In this document: one piece after another, positions 1-7,483 of the stretch | Layout: each line of letters begins with the position of its first letter | How positions within the stretch are numbered: the first letter of the stretch is position 1 | Source of the DNA: an uncultured Actinomycetes bacterium | GTDB taxonomy: Bacteria; Actinomycetota; Actinomycetes; Nanopelagicales; Nanopelagicaceae | Direction: 5' to 3' | DNA length: 24,089 nucleotides | Assembly: GCA_903922325.1 (NCBI GenBank) | Contig: CAIXTG010000029.1 | Span: 1 to 24,089, forward strand | Notes under the pieces: generated by a model | Database searches by the model: none | What the model saw: only the letters and a program-made list of their open reading frames with translations | Told to the model about the DNA's origin: nothing | Program-made: the position numbers and the translations under genes

Positions 1-480
1 CAAACCGATGCCGCAATTAATCCTGGCAACTCAGGTGGACCATTAGTTGATGCAACTGGTGCAGTAATTGGAGTTAATTCGGCGATTGCCTCCCTTGGTA
101 GCAGTTTAGGATCACAGTCAGGTTCAATCGGACTCGGTTTCGCAATTCCAATTAATCAAGCTCGCAAAACTGCCGATCAATTAATTAAAGATGGCAAAGC
201 CACGTATCCAGTTATTGGCGTGGCAGTTGATATGAATTACAGCGGCGGGGGAGCGCTAATTGCAAAAACCTCGTCAGCCATCATGGCTGGTGGGCCCGCA
301 GCTAAAGCAGGTTTGCGTGCAGGTGACCTAATTACCAAGGTTGATGATATGAAGATAAATACTCCAGAAGAGTTAATCGTCGAAATTCGAACCCATAATG
401 TGGGTGACGAGGTAACTATTACCTATCTTCGCGGCAAGACGAGCTATCAGACCAATTTAATTCTGATCGCCGGCAAATAA
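1..480 (+). CDS. HtrA/DegP-like serine protease with PDZ domain, C-terminal part (5' end outside window)
   Basis: An open frame enters from the left edge in frame 1 and gives 159 residues ending at TAA 478-480. Residues 7-14 read NPGNSGGP, the active-site motif of trypsin-like HtrA proteases with Ser11 (local numbering) as nucleophile. The text after it (GAVIGVNSAIAS, then IGLGFAIPI) matches the end of the protease domain. From about residue 70 a PDZ domain follows: GGPAAKAGLRAGDLITKVDD is the typical carboxylate-binding and hydrophobic-core region. Family members are usually membrane-anchored proteases that handle misfolded envelope proteins, with an N-terminal membrane segment that here lies off the window. 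The next gene is tatB, the same htrA-tatB-mrp order I recall from Mycobacterium. The ATG at 220 is internal and not a start. High confidence in family; the exact paralogue cannot be told. Confidence 0.93.
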   Translation, partial: QTDAAINPGNSGGPLVDATGAVIGVNSAIASLGSSLGSQSGSIGLGFAIPINQARKTADQLIKDGKATYPVIGVAVDMNYSGGGALIAKTSSAIMAGGPAAKAGLRAGDLITKVDDMKINTPEELIVEIRTHNVGDEVTITYLRGKTSYQTNLILIAGK

Positions 481-489
481 TGCAACCGA

Positions 490-495
490 TAGGCT
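490..495 (+). promoter_or_regulatory. Candidate -10 element (TAGGCT) for leaderless tatB transcript
   Basis: TAGGCT fits the actinobacterial -10 consensus TANNNT and ends exactly six bases before the tatB ATG at 502, so transcription would begin at or next to the start codon. No purine-rich ribosome binding site lies upstream of the ATG. No convincing -35 box is seen. The same spacing recurs at other genes in the window, which raises confidence. Confidence 0.5.
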
Positions 496-501
496 AGCGA
501 A

Positions 502-813
502 ATGTTCTTCGACCTCGGTGCTGGTGAATTACTTGGCTTAGCCGTTTTAGGAATGATTTTAGTTGGTCCAGAACGTTTACCAAGGTTAGCCAGCGATGCG
601 GCAAAGATGGTTAAGAAGTTGCGCAATATTTCAAATTCCGCAACTGCTGAATTACGTGAAAACCTTGGTCCAGGTTTCGAGGATCTACAAGCTTCTGATT
701 TAAATCCTAAGACTTTCATTAAAAAACAGATTAACGATGTGCTGGCACAAGATGATGTTGCACAAAAGAGTAAGCCAACCTACGAGAGCAAAATAGATCC
801 GGACTTAATATGA
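502..813 (+). CDS. tatB: Sec-independent translocase subunit TatB
   Basis: The 103-residue protein begins MFFDLGAGELLGLAVLGMILVGPERLP, the signature of TatB: a short N-terminal membrane helix (about residues 5-20), a GPE/LP hinge, then an amphipathic helix (residues 28-55) and a charged, probably disordered tail. TatB works with TatC as receptor for twin-arginine signal peptides of folded exported proteins. Length fits short actinobacterial TatB; the FDLGAGELL start favours TatB over TatA. It lies 21 bases after the htrA stop and its last four bases (ATGA) overlap the start of mrp. There is no Shine-Dalgarno; instead TAGGCT sits six bases before the ATG, suggesting a leaderless transcript. 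Neither TatA nor TatC is in the window. Confidence 0.92.
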   Translation: MFFDLGAGELLGLAVLGMILVGPERLPRLASDAAKMVKKLRNISNSATAELRENLGPGFEDLQASDLNPKTFIKKQINDVLAQDDVAQKSKPTYESKIDPDLI

Positions 814-1931
814 GTGTAATTGATCAAGTCACCGAAGCTTTAGCCAAAGTTCAGGACCCAGAACTACATCGCTCAATAACCGAGTTAGGCATGGTTGATC
901 GGGTTGATTTTAAAGATGGCCGGCTCGAACTACACGTATTGCTAACAATTTCAGGTTGTCCGATGAAAGATCGGCTGCGCAACGATGTAACTTCTGCCGT
1001 TAGTTCAATTGCCGGAATCTCCGAAGTTGAATTAACTTTCGGAGTAATGTCAGATAAGCAACGCGATAATGTGAAATCACTATTACGAAATGGTCGTGAG
1101 AAATTCATTCCATTCGCTCAACCAGATTCACTTACTCGCGTTATAGGTGTTGCATCCGGTAAAGGTGGAGTCGGTAAATCTTCAGTTACTGCAAACCTAG
1201 CAATTGCCGCAGCTAAAAAAGGCTTGCGAGTAGGTATTTTGGATGCAGATGTATATGGTCATTCAATTCCTCGTTTAATGGGTTTAATTGGGCAGCGGCC
1301 AACTGCCATCGATCAGATGTTTATTCCGCTTGAGTCATATGGCGTTAAGACAGTCTCAATGGAGATGTTCAAGCCTGAGCGCTCTGATGCCGTTGCATAT
1401 CGTGGCCCGCTATTACACAAAGTGCTAGAACAACTTCTCTCCGATGCCTATTGGGGCGATCTCGATCTTCTACTTTTGGATTTACCACCCGGAACCGGTG
1501 ACTTAGCGATCTCGCTTGGTCAATTAATTCCTTCTTCCGAAATCGTGGTCGTTACTACTCCACAAATCGCAGCTGCTGAGGTGGCCGAGCGTGCTGGACG
1601 AATAGCTCACCAAATGAAGCAACAAGTTATTGGCGTTATCGAAAACATGTCTGCATTCCCGTGTCCGACGTGTAGCGAAACGATCTCGCTTTTCGGTGAA
1701 GGCGGCGGCGCTGAAACCGCGAAACGTTTATCTCAATTAGTAGGTAGCGACGTTGCGGTACTTGGGCAAATTCCGTTTAGCCCAGCGCTGCGCGAAGGTG
1801 GCGATATCGGTACACCGGTTGTCGTATCTAATCCAGAGAGCGCGGCAGCAAAAGCGATTGAAGGAATTATCGAGCGAATTATTGTGCGCCCAAAGTCCTT
1901 AGTCGGCGTTCGGCTTGGGTTGAGTACTTAA
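810..1931 (+). CDS. mrp: Mrp/NBP35-type P-loop ATPase, iron-sulfur cluster carrier (ApbC-like)
   Basis: The 373-residue protein has an N-terminal MIP18/DUF59 domain (about 1-95, with DPELHRSITELGMV and the conserved TISGCP, Cys50) followed by a Mrp ATPase domain. The deviant Walker A motif GKGGVGKS is at 117-124, including the signature lysine; DADVYGHS follows at 145-152, LLLDLPPGTGD near 222-231, and the CPTC pair at 285-288 that bridges a labile 4Fe-4S cluster between subunits. Members carry and deliver Fe-S clusters to apoproteins in the cytosol. The start overlaps tatB by four bases (ATGA), so the two are probably translationally coupled. Its 3' end overlaps the convergent DUF1003 gene by 33 bases, with no terminator visible. 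All expected motifs are present. Confidence 0.95.
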   Translation: MSVIDQVTEALAKVQDPELHRSITELGMVDRVDFKDGRLELHVLLTISGCPMKDRLRNDVTSAVSSIAGISEVELTFGVMSDKQRDNVKSLLRNGREKFIPFAQPDSLTRVIGVASGKGGVGKSSVTANLAIAAAKKGLRVGILDADVYGHSIPRLMGLIGQRPTAIDQMFIPLESYGVKTVSMEMFKPERSDAVAYRGPLLHKVLEQLLSDAYWGDLDLLLLDLPPGTGDLAISLGQLIPSSEIVVVTTPQIAAAEVAERAGRIAHQMKQQVIGVIENMSAFPCPTCSETISLFGEGGGAETAKRLSQLVGSDVAVLGQIPFSPALREGGDIGTPVVVSNPESAAAKAIEGIIERIIVRPKSLVGVRLGLST

Positions 1932-2396
1932 TTTCTTTTCAAGTTCTTCAACTAAATCAGAAAGTTCGCTGCGCATAAAGTCACGAGTAGCTACATCGCC
2001 AAGCGCACTTCGCAAGCTTGCGAGTTCGCGAGTTAGGTACTCGGTATCTGCAATGTTTCGTTCGTTCTGCGCTCTATCTTCATTACTTTGAATTCGATCA
2101 CGATCTGCTTGACGATTCTGTGCTAACAAAATTAGCGGCGCAGCATAAGATGCTTGCAGAGAAAGAATTAAGGTCAAGAAAATAAATGGGTAATCATCCC
2201 AGCGCAGATTTGTTGGTGCGACGATATTCCAGATAACCCAAGTTGCCACAAATACCGTCATATAAACTAAGAAGCGCGCTGTTCCGAGGAAACGAGCAAA
2301 GCTTTCAGATAAACGACCAAATGTTTCTGGATCATAATTTGGGCGAAGAGTACGGCCCTTGCTACGTGGGGTATCTAAACCATTGTGACGTGCCAT
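1899..2396 (-). CDS. DUF1003 membrane protein
   Basis: The 165-residue protein shows the DUF1003 pattern: a basic N-terminus, two membrane helices (around residues 40-60 and 70-95, the second ending in SLQASYAAPLILLAQNRQADRDR), and a long charged C-terminal helix likely to form a coiled coil. The biochemical function of DUF1003 is unknown; some members are described as cyclic-nucleotide-binding-like, but nothing here supports that. A good GGAGG ribosome site overlaps the end of the upstream gene, whose stop lies only two bases before this ATG, so it is the second gene of a two-gene operon with the MgtE_N/CBS protein. I recall the same pairing in mycobacteria. Its 3' end overlaps mrp tail to tail by 33 bases. 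Confidence 0.88.
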   Translation of the reverse strand: MARHNGLDTPRSKGRTLRPNYDPETFGRLSESFARFLGTARFLVYMTVFVATWVIWNIVAPTNLRWDDYPFIFLTLILSLQASYAAPLILLAQNRQADRDRIQSNEDRAQNERNIADTEYLTRELASLRSALGDVATRDFMRSELSDLVEELEKKLSTQPKPNAD

Positions 2397-2398
2397 GG

Positions 2399-3685
2399 TT
2401 AGCCCTCCAATTCAGTATTTACTTTGATAGAACTACGAGAAAGATCGCGATGATCATGACGCCAGTTCTCTGGCAATAAGTGGTCGAGCACGTCATCAAC
2501 TGTGACGGCACCGAGCAGACGGTCGTTGGCATCGATAACTGGCAATGAGAGCAAGTTATAACTAGCCAAGTATGACGAAACTTCGTTCAAGCTCGCATCA
2601 GGATTTAGCCCTTGCGTATTGGTATCAACGATTGAGCCTAAAAGAGTTGCTGGCGGTTCGCGCAGTAAACGTTGATAGTGAACGATGCCCATGAAGCGAC
2701 CGGTCGGAGTTTCTAGCGGTTGGCGACAGACGAAAATTTGCGAGGCTAACGCTGGCGAAATTTCACTTTTACGAACTGCCGCAAGCGCTTCGGCAACAGT
2801 GGCATCGGCTGACATTACCAATGGCTCAGTTGTCATCATGCCGCCGGCTGAATAATCCTCATAGTTCATCAACCGCAGAACATCTTCAGCATCTTCTGGT
2901 TCCATTAATTCAATTAGCGCATCGGCACGTTCTTGGCCTATTTCGCGCAATAAGTCGGCTGCATCATCAGGATCCATTTCGCCGAGCACGTCTGCGGCGC
3001 GTTCGCCTTCTAATTCGGTAAGTAGCGCAACACGGTGAATCTCATCCATCTCTTCAAGTACATCTGCAAGACGTTCATCATCTAACCCGCGAGCAACTTC
3101 GACGCGACGCTTAGGTGCTAAATCTTGCAGCACAGTTGCCAAGTCAGCTGGACGAAGCGTGCTTAATGTGTGAAGTAAATTTGTTACACCTTGATTCGGT
3201 TCGACGCTGGCAAATCCAGTTACTTCTTCCCAGGCCACAGTCGATGTTGGACCTTTACGACGCAATCCTCGAGATTTGCGCATGATGTGAACTTTATTAA
3301 TTAACCAATCACCATTGCGATTTTGTTCCATCGCCATATCTTCAACAATTACGCTCTCGTCAGATTCCACTAAAGTAATTGAACGATCGAGCATGTCACC
3401 TAAAACTAAAACTTCGCCGGTGCGAACTTCAAAGCGACGCATGTTAACTAAGCCAGTGATGATTACGGTGCCACTTTCAATCGAAGTAACTCGAGTAATT
3501 GGTACGAAAACTCGACGACGTAATGGCACTTCAACTACTAAACCAAGGATTCGTGGTTGCGCATTATTTGTGCGAAGGGTCGCCACAGCATCTCGCACCT
3601 TGCCGACTGGATCTCCGTTAGGGTCAAATACTGCAGTTCCGGCTAATCGGGCGAGGAAGATTCGATTTAATGTGTTCCCGCTCAT
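2399..3685 (-). CDS. Soluble PRC-barrel / MgtE N-domain / CBS-pair protein (magnesium-sensor-like)
   Basis: This 428-residue protein looks like the cytosolic half of the magnesium channel MgtE without the channel. Residues about 1-85 and 90-160 resemble two PRC-barrel-like beta domains (GTAVFDPNGDPVGKVRDAV; ILGLVVEV). Residues 165-275 form a MgtE_N superhelix with repeated acidic LADVLEEMD, AADVLGEMD and AADLLREIG units, rich in the Asp/Glu that bind Mg2+ in MgtE. GGMMT at 281-285 opens a CBS pair running to about 410. No membrane helix is seen. Family: actinobacterial magnesium transporter MgtE N-terminal domain-containing protein. A role as an Mg2+ or nucleotide sensor acting on another protein, perhaps the co-transcribed DUF1003 membrane protein, is inference. 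The start is preceded by TACCCT six bases upstream, suggesting leaderless expression. Confidence 0.85.
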   Translation of the reverse strand: MSGNTLNRIFLARLAGTAVFDPNGDPVGKVRDAVATLRTNNAQPRILGLVVEVPLRRRVFVPITRVTSIESGTVIITGLVNMRRFEVRTGEVLVLGDMLDRSITLVESDESVIVEDMAMEQNRNGDWLINKVHIMRKSRGLRRKGPTSTVAWEEVTGFASVEPNQGVTNLLHTLSTLRPADLATVLQDLAPKRRVEVARGLDDERLADVLEEMDEIHRVALLTELEGERAADVLGEMDPDDAADLLREIGQERADALIELMEPEDAEDVLRLMNYEDYSAGGMMTTEPLVMSADATVAEALAAVRKSEISPALASQIFVCRQPLETPTGRFMGIVHYQRLLREPPATLLGSIVDTNTQGLNPDASLNEVSSYLASYNLLSLPVIDANDRLLGAVTVDDVLDHLLPENWRHDHRDLSRSSIKVNTELEG

Positions 3686-3735
3686 GGGCTAAGGGTAACG
3701 GCTTTATAGCGGGCCATGCGCGCTACCTTTAGCCA
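3686..3735. promoter_or_regulatory. Divergent, near-symmetrical leaderless promoter pair
   Basis: Fifty bases separate the divergent MgtE_N/CBS gene and the EamA gene. On the minus strand TACCCT (3697-3692) is followed by TAGCCC and then ATGAGC; on the plus strand TACCTT (3724-3729) is followed by TAGCCA and then ATGAGC. The two ends are almost the same sequence in mirror orientation, each with a TANNNT -10 hexamer six bases before the start codon and no Shine-Dalgarno. The -35 regions would fall on the same central 20 bases, so the two promoters probably compete or share a regulator. Confidence 0.6.
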
Positions 3736-4614
3736 ATGAGCCGAGATAGCGTCACAACAATGCCCGCCCGTGGCGATCAGATTCGCATGGGTATTGGCAT
3801 ATTCGGCATCGGTACATCAGGGCCATTAATTGCGATGAGTGCAATGCCAATTTGGGTGCTGATTTTTTGGCGAAATCTGGGTGGCTCAATTCTTACCGCC
3901 CCGTTTGCAATCAGACATCATCGCGATCGCAATGGCATCAAGTGGGCAGCTTTTGCTGGCTTCATACTTGCGTTGCACTTCGGTGGCTTCTTTCTTGCAA
4001 TGCGTTACACCAGCGTTGCCTCAGGCACTGCAATAGTTGCGCTTCAGCCGATATTCGCAGCCATCTTTGTGAAACTCTCTGGTCAGCACATTCCGTCAAA
4101 AGTTTGGTTGGGCATGGGCGTTGCTTTCCTTGGCGTTCTGCTTATCTCTGGAGTGGATTTACAAATTTCATTTCGTGCATTTATGGGAGATCTTGCAGCA
4201 CTTGTTTCAGCTGCACTAGCCGCTGGTTACATGATGGCTGGTTCACGTGCACAACGAACTCTTGAAACAACCACGTACACAACGGTTTGCTACTTTGTTT
4301 GCGCAATTACCGCGCTTCCAATTGCACTACTTAGTGGAAATCAAATTTTTAATTATTCGGCACGAGAATGGTGGATTTTAGCTGGGCTAATCGCGGGTGC
4401 TCAGATTTTAGGGCATACGATGTTTAACTCAGCTTTGAAACGAGTTTCACCAGCAATTGTTTCGCTGATCGTTTTCTTTGAAGTTCCAGTAAGTTCATTG
4501 CTAGCAGTTTGGTGGATGGGACAGAAACCGCCAATTGGAATTATCCCAGGGATCCTTTTAATTTTAATTGGTTGCGCATTGGTAGTTATTCGAGGCCGTG
4601 ACAGTCGTGATTGA
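3736..4614 (+). CDS. EamA/DMT-family transporter
   Basis: The 292-residue protein is strongly hydrophobic, with about ten membrane helices arranged as two EamA repeats (roughly 20-140 and 155-285). GGFFLAMRYTSVASGTAIVALQPIFAAI is the classic end of repeat one, and the second repeat ends in VFFEVPVSSLLAVWWMGQ. Family members export or import small metabolites such as amino acids, nucleosides or drugs; the substrate cannot be read from sequence. It is the first gene of a plus-strand run and its 3' end overlaps the PHP gene by up to 17 bases. The start is the ATG directly after TACCTT-N6, giving a probable leaderless mRNA. Confidence 0.9.
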   Translation: MSRDSVTTMPARGDQIRMGIGIFGIGTSGPLIAMSAMPIWVLIFWRNLGGSILTAPFAIRHHRDRNGIKWAAFAGFILALHFGGFFLAMRYTSVASGTAIVALQPIFAAIFVKLSGQHIPSKVWLGMGVAFLGVLLISGVDLQISFRAFMGDLAALVSAALAAGYMMAGSRAQRTLETTTYTTVCYFVCAITALPIALLSGNQIFNYSAREWWILAGLIAGAQILGHTMFNSALKRVSPAIVSLIVFFEVPVSSLLAVWWMGQKPPIGIIPGILLILIGCALVVIRGRDSRD

Positions 4615-5452
4615 TCTACATACTCACACCACAGTTAGTGATGGCACCGATACACCAGCTCAATTAGTAAATAAGGCGCTCGCTCAAGGGCTAGACACTT
4701 TGGCAATTACTGATCACGATGCAATTGCTGGTTGGGCGAGTGCAACACAAACCTTACGAGGTAATCTCAAACTAGTACTTGGTGCCGAGATTTCGTGTCT
4801 GACAAAAGCAGGCGTTAGCGTTCACATGCTTGGTTTACTTTTTGATGGTACTGATTCAGCGTTGCTGGAAGCCCTAGAAAATACGCGTGATGAGCGATTG
4901 CCACGCATGCGCAAAATGATTGAATTGATGCGAGCCGATGGCATCGATATTTCCATAAGCGATGTTGAAGCTGTAATGCCAACTGGCGCCACAATGGGAC
5001 GACCACATCTAGCAGATGCGCTAGTTGCTAAGAAAATAATCAAGACTCGTGATGAAGCTTTCCTCGAGTTACTAAATAATGATTCGAAATATTATGTTGC
5101 TCACTTAGCGCCAACCCCAGTTAAAGCAATTAAATTAATTAGAGCCGCAGGGGGAGTAGCTGTAATTGCCCACCCATTTGCTTCTATGCGTGGGCAGATA
5201 TTACAAAGTTCAGATTTTATAGATCTTAAAGCTGCCGGGTTAAATGGCATTGAGGTAAACCATCGCGACCAGAGCAACGAAGAACGTATGAGTTTGTTGA
5301 GCATCGCCAGTGATTTAGATCTAGTTATGACCGGTTCGAGCGATTATCACGGCACGGGCAAATTAAACTCGTTAGGCGAAAACGTTACCGATCCAGCAGA
5401 ATGGGATCGTCTAGAAGCGATGGCTGATGCTCGAAGGGTGGTAACCGCATGA
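4598..5452 (+). CDS. PHP-domain phosphoesterase (RNase AM / YciV-like)
   Basis: The 284-residue protein begins with DLHTHTTVSDGT (His8, His10, Asp15), followed by ITDHD (His40), LGAEIS (Glu64), IAHPF (His192) and GSSDYHG (Asp249, His251): the full set of PHP metal ligands. The single-domain layout and the EVNH and GSSDYHG motifs match the family of E. coli YciV, which removes 5' phosphate or mononucleotides from short RNA and nucleoside 3',5'-bisphosphate. The substrate of this protein is not known. Two in-frame GTG starts exist, 4598 and 4607; the second gives MIDLHTHT with a four-base style overlap to the EamA stop and may be the real one. It overlaps marC by ATGA. Confidence 0.9.
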   Translation: MTVVIDLHTHTTVSDGTDTPAQLVNKALAQGLDTLAITDHDAIAGWASATQTLRGNLKLVLGAEISCLTKAGVSVHMLGLLFDGTDSALLEALENTRDERLPRMRKMIELMRADGIDISISDVEAVMPTGATMGRPHLADALVAKKIIKTRDEAFLELLNNDSKYYVAHLAPTPVKAIKLIRAAGGVAVIAHPFASMRGQILQSSDFIDLKAAGLNGIEVNHRDQSNEERMSLLSIASDLDLVMTGSSDYHGTGKLNSLGENVTDPAEWDRLEAMADARRVVTA

Positions 5453-6066
5453 ATATTGCACAAGTTAGTGCTGTTACATTTGCGATCCAAAGTTTTGTAA
5501 CCCTTTTTGTTATTTTTGATCCACCAGGTGCCGCGCCAATCTTTCTCGGCTTAGTCGCAGATCGAACACCGAAAGAACGACGCAAATTAGCCGTGCAAGC
5601 CGCCGGTGTTTCACTCTTGGTAATTTCAATTTTTGCGATCTTTGGTCAGTTGATTCTGGATTACCTGCATATTTCAATCGCCTCGCTACAAGCTGCTGGC
5701 GGCCTTTTGCTATTGCTGGTCTCACTTGAATTGTTAACCGGCAAAGATTCCGGGTCAACTGAAGCGCGTGATAAGAATGTAGCTCTAGTACCGCTGGGAA
5801 CCCCGCTTTTAGCTGGGCCAGGCGCAATTGTGGCCACCATGATTTTCGTACAACAAATTCAAAATACTGGCCAAGCGATTGGTCTAGTTGCAGCCGTACT
5901 TGCTGTTCATATCGTTATTGCTCTGGTACTGATTTCATCAACTACGATTTTGAAAGTCATTAAAGAATCTGGCGTAAACCTAGTAGCCCGAATAGCAGGT
6001 CTCTTATTAGCTGCGATTTCAGTTCAGATGTTGGTTGACGCGATTAGAGCTTTCATAGCCCAATGA
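5449..6066 (+). CDS. MarC family integral membrane protein
   Basis: A 205-residue protein with six predicted membrane helices and the MarC signature near the N-terminus (VTLFVIFDPPGAAPIFLGL) plus a second half starting PLGTPLLAGPGAIVATMIF, which is the repeat-two signature of the family. MarC-type proteins resemble small transporters or channels; the once-proposed link to multiple antibiotic resistance was not upheld and the substrate is unknown. The gene overlaps the PHP gene and the DUF2236 gene by ATGA at both ends, so translation is probably coupled. Length is normal for the family. Confidence 0.92.
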   Translation: MNIAQVSAVTFAIQSFVTLFVIFDPPGAAPIFLGLVADRTPKERRKLAVQAAGVSLLVISIFAIFGQLILDYLHISIASLQAAGGLLLLLVSLELLTGKDSGSTEARDKNVALVPLGTPLLAGPGAIVATMIFVQQIQNTGQAIGLVAAVLAVHIVIALVLISSTTILKVIKESGVNLVARIAGLLLAAISVQMLVDAIRAFIAQ

Positions 6067-6857
6067 GTAACGTCGAGTTAGGTTTGTTCGCACCTTCTTC
6101 AATTACCTGGAAGATTCATTCTGATCCAGCAATGCTTATAGGTGGAATCCGCGCTCTATTTCAACAAGCACTTCATCCGCAAGCAATGGCTGGCGTTGCT
6201 GAGCATTCAAATTTCCGCGAAGATGCTTGGGGCCGATTACAGCGCACTGGTGATTATGTTTCAACTTTAACTTTTGGTACCCCGGCGCAAGCAAATCAAT
6301 TGAGCGCCCGAGTTCGCAAAATACACTCACAACTTGGACTAGATGATCCAAAACTTTTGCTCTGGGTTCACATGGCGATGGTCGATTCATTTCTAGATGT
6401 CGCGGTTAGATCTGGGCTTACGCTTTCTGATGCAGAGCGAGATCAATACTTGGCCGAAATGGTGCTATTTGCGCAGGCAGTCGGAATTGCTGAATCTAAT
6501 GTCCCTAAAAATGTAGTTGAAATGAAGAATTATTTTATTGATATCTCACCAGAGTTAAGCGCCAGTGATGATGCAAAACGTGCTGCCCTATTTTTAACTA
6601 TCCCGCCGCTACCAACTGCGGTGCGCTTTGCAACACCTGCAGCTCCCGCCTGGGCTGCCGTTGCCGCTTTAGCTGGCGCCTCTTTGCCGAATTGGGCTCG
6701 CGCACTTTACGGTTGGCCAACGCTGCCAGGACAAGGCATAGCAACTGATATCGCAATGACTGCGCTTCGCAAGAGTTTGCTAGTTCTGCCCTTTGATGGT
6801 TTGTTGCCACCTGTTTTAATTGAAGCCAAAATCCGTTGGGGAGTTAACGCTGCATGA
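6063..6857 (+). CDS. DUF2236 / MpaB-like putative oxygenase
   Basis: The 264-residue protein carries features of the oxygenase MpaB (DUF2236, latex-clearing-protein-like) family: HSDPAMLIGGIRALFQQALHPQAMAGVAEHS near residues 19-49 (His38 is a family landmark), then WGRLQRTGDYVSTLTFG at 56-72, RVRKIH at 83-88, and LLLWVHMAMVDSFL near 98-111 (His103). Related proteins bind heme b, but heme binding here is inference from conserved histidines. No signal peptide is seen, so it is cytosolic. Length is typical. It is joined by ATGA overlaps to marC upstream and to the ParA-like ATPase downstream, which is an unexpected set of partners. Confidence 0.85.
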   Translation: MSNVELGLFAPSSITWKIHSDPAMLIGGIRALFQQALHPQAMAGVAEHSNFREDAWGRLQRTGDYVSTLTFGTPAQANQLSARVRKIHSQLGLDDPKLLLWVHMAMVDSFLDVAVRSGLTLSDAERDQYLAEMVLFAQAVGIAESNVPKNVVEMKNYFIDISPELSASDDAKRAALFLTIPPLPTAVRFATPAAPAWAAVAALAGASLPNWARALYGWPTLPGQGIATDIAMTALRKSLLVLPFDGLLPPVLIEAKIRWGVNAA

Positions 6858-7483
6858 GCACTCCAATAGTCGTTTTGGCCAGTTTTGCCGGCGGAGTTGG
6901 TAAAACAACTTTGACTCACGCGTTAGCTGTAGCTTGCGCTGAATTTGGAAAGAAAGCTTTAGTAATTGATTTAGATTCATCAGGCGCGCTAACTTTTAAA
7001 CTTGGTCACGAACGTACTCGCGAGAATGTAATTACCTGCAGCGAACGTTTTGATTTACGCCCACATACCGCAACTGATTCGTTAACTAACTTAATTGCGG
7101 AGATTCCAGAAAAATATGATTTACTGATAGTTGATTCAGCTCCGCTGTTTACGGCTGAGTTAGAACAAGTTTTAAAAGCTGCGCAATTAGTTATTTCGCC
7201 AGTCAGAGAGAGCATTCATTCCCTTAGAGGCGCTTTAGCAGTTATGAAAATTACTGCTGCACCATTTAAGGCGCTGCCATATTTTGCAGCGGATAATTCT
7301 GAACTAGCAAAATTAATTGCCGCTGAAATGAGTTTAATTGATGGTGAAATTTCAATAGCTGCCGAAGTGTTAGCTGCTGAACCTAAATCAATTAGCGTTT
7401 TAACCGATGATAAAAATTGTAATGTGGCCCAGCAATACCGTGATGCTACTTACTCAATACTTGAAGAACTTAAGATTTTTTAG
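6854..7483 (+). CDS. ParA/MinD-like P-loop ATPase lacking the signature lysine
   Basis: This 209-residue protein starts VVLASFAGGVGKTT, a Walker A motif at residues 12-19, with VIDLDSSGALTFKLG (switch I-like) and YDLLIVDSAP (Walker B-like) following. This is the ParA/Soj/MinD fold. The lysine that normally opens the motif (KGGVGKT) is alanine (Ala12), while the core Lys17 is kept. It is shorter than chromosomal ParA (about 260-330 residues) and no parB or parS is nearby, so a chromosome-partition role is unlikely. I recall a Soj/ParA-related gene (Rv3213c) near the rhlE and moeZ region of M. tuberculosis, fitting the neighbours here. Its stop (TAG) overlaps the convergent helicase stop by four bases. 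Confidence 0.85.
   Translation: MSTPIVVLASFAGGVGKTTLTHALAVACAEFGKKALVIDLDSSGALTFKLGHERTRENVITCSERFDLRPHTATDSLTNLIAEIPEKYDLLIVDSAPLFTAELEQVLKAAQLVISPVRESIHSLRGALAVMKITAAPFKALPYFAADNSELAKLIAAEMSLIDGEISIAAEVLAAEPKSISVLTDDKNCNVAQQYRDATYSILEELKIF

Noticed and set aside
2243..2479. 78-codon plus-strand frame spanning the DUF1003/MgtE_N junction
   Set aside because: It is opposite two real genes and shows low-quality protein character, with no recognisable domain and no ribosome site that I can support.
3315..3692. 125-codon plus-strand frame across the MgtE_N/CBS gene
   Set aside because: It lies antisense to the well-supported minus-strand gene and shows no recognisable domain.
6854..7483. Chromosome partition ParA near an origin
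   Set aside because: Too short, signature lysine missing, no parB, no parS-like 16-mer and no dnaA-box cluster seen.
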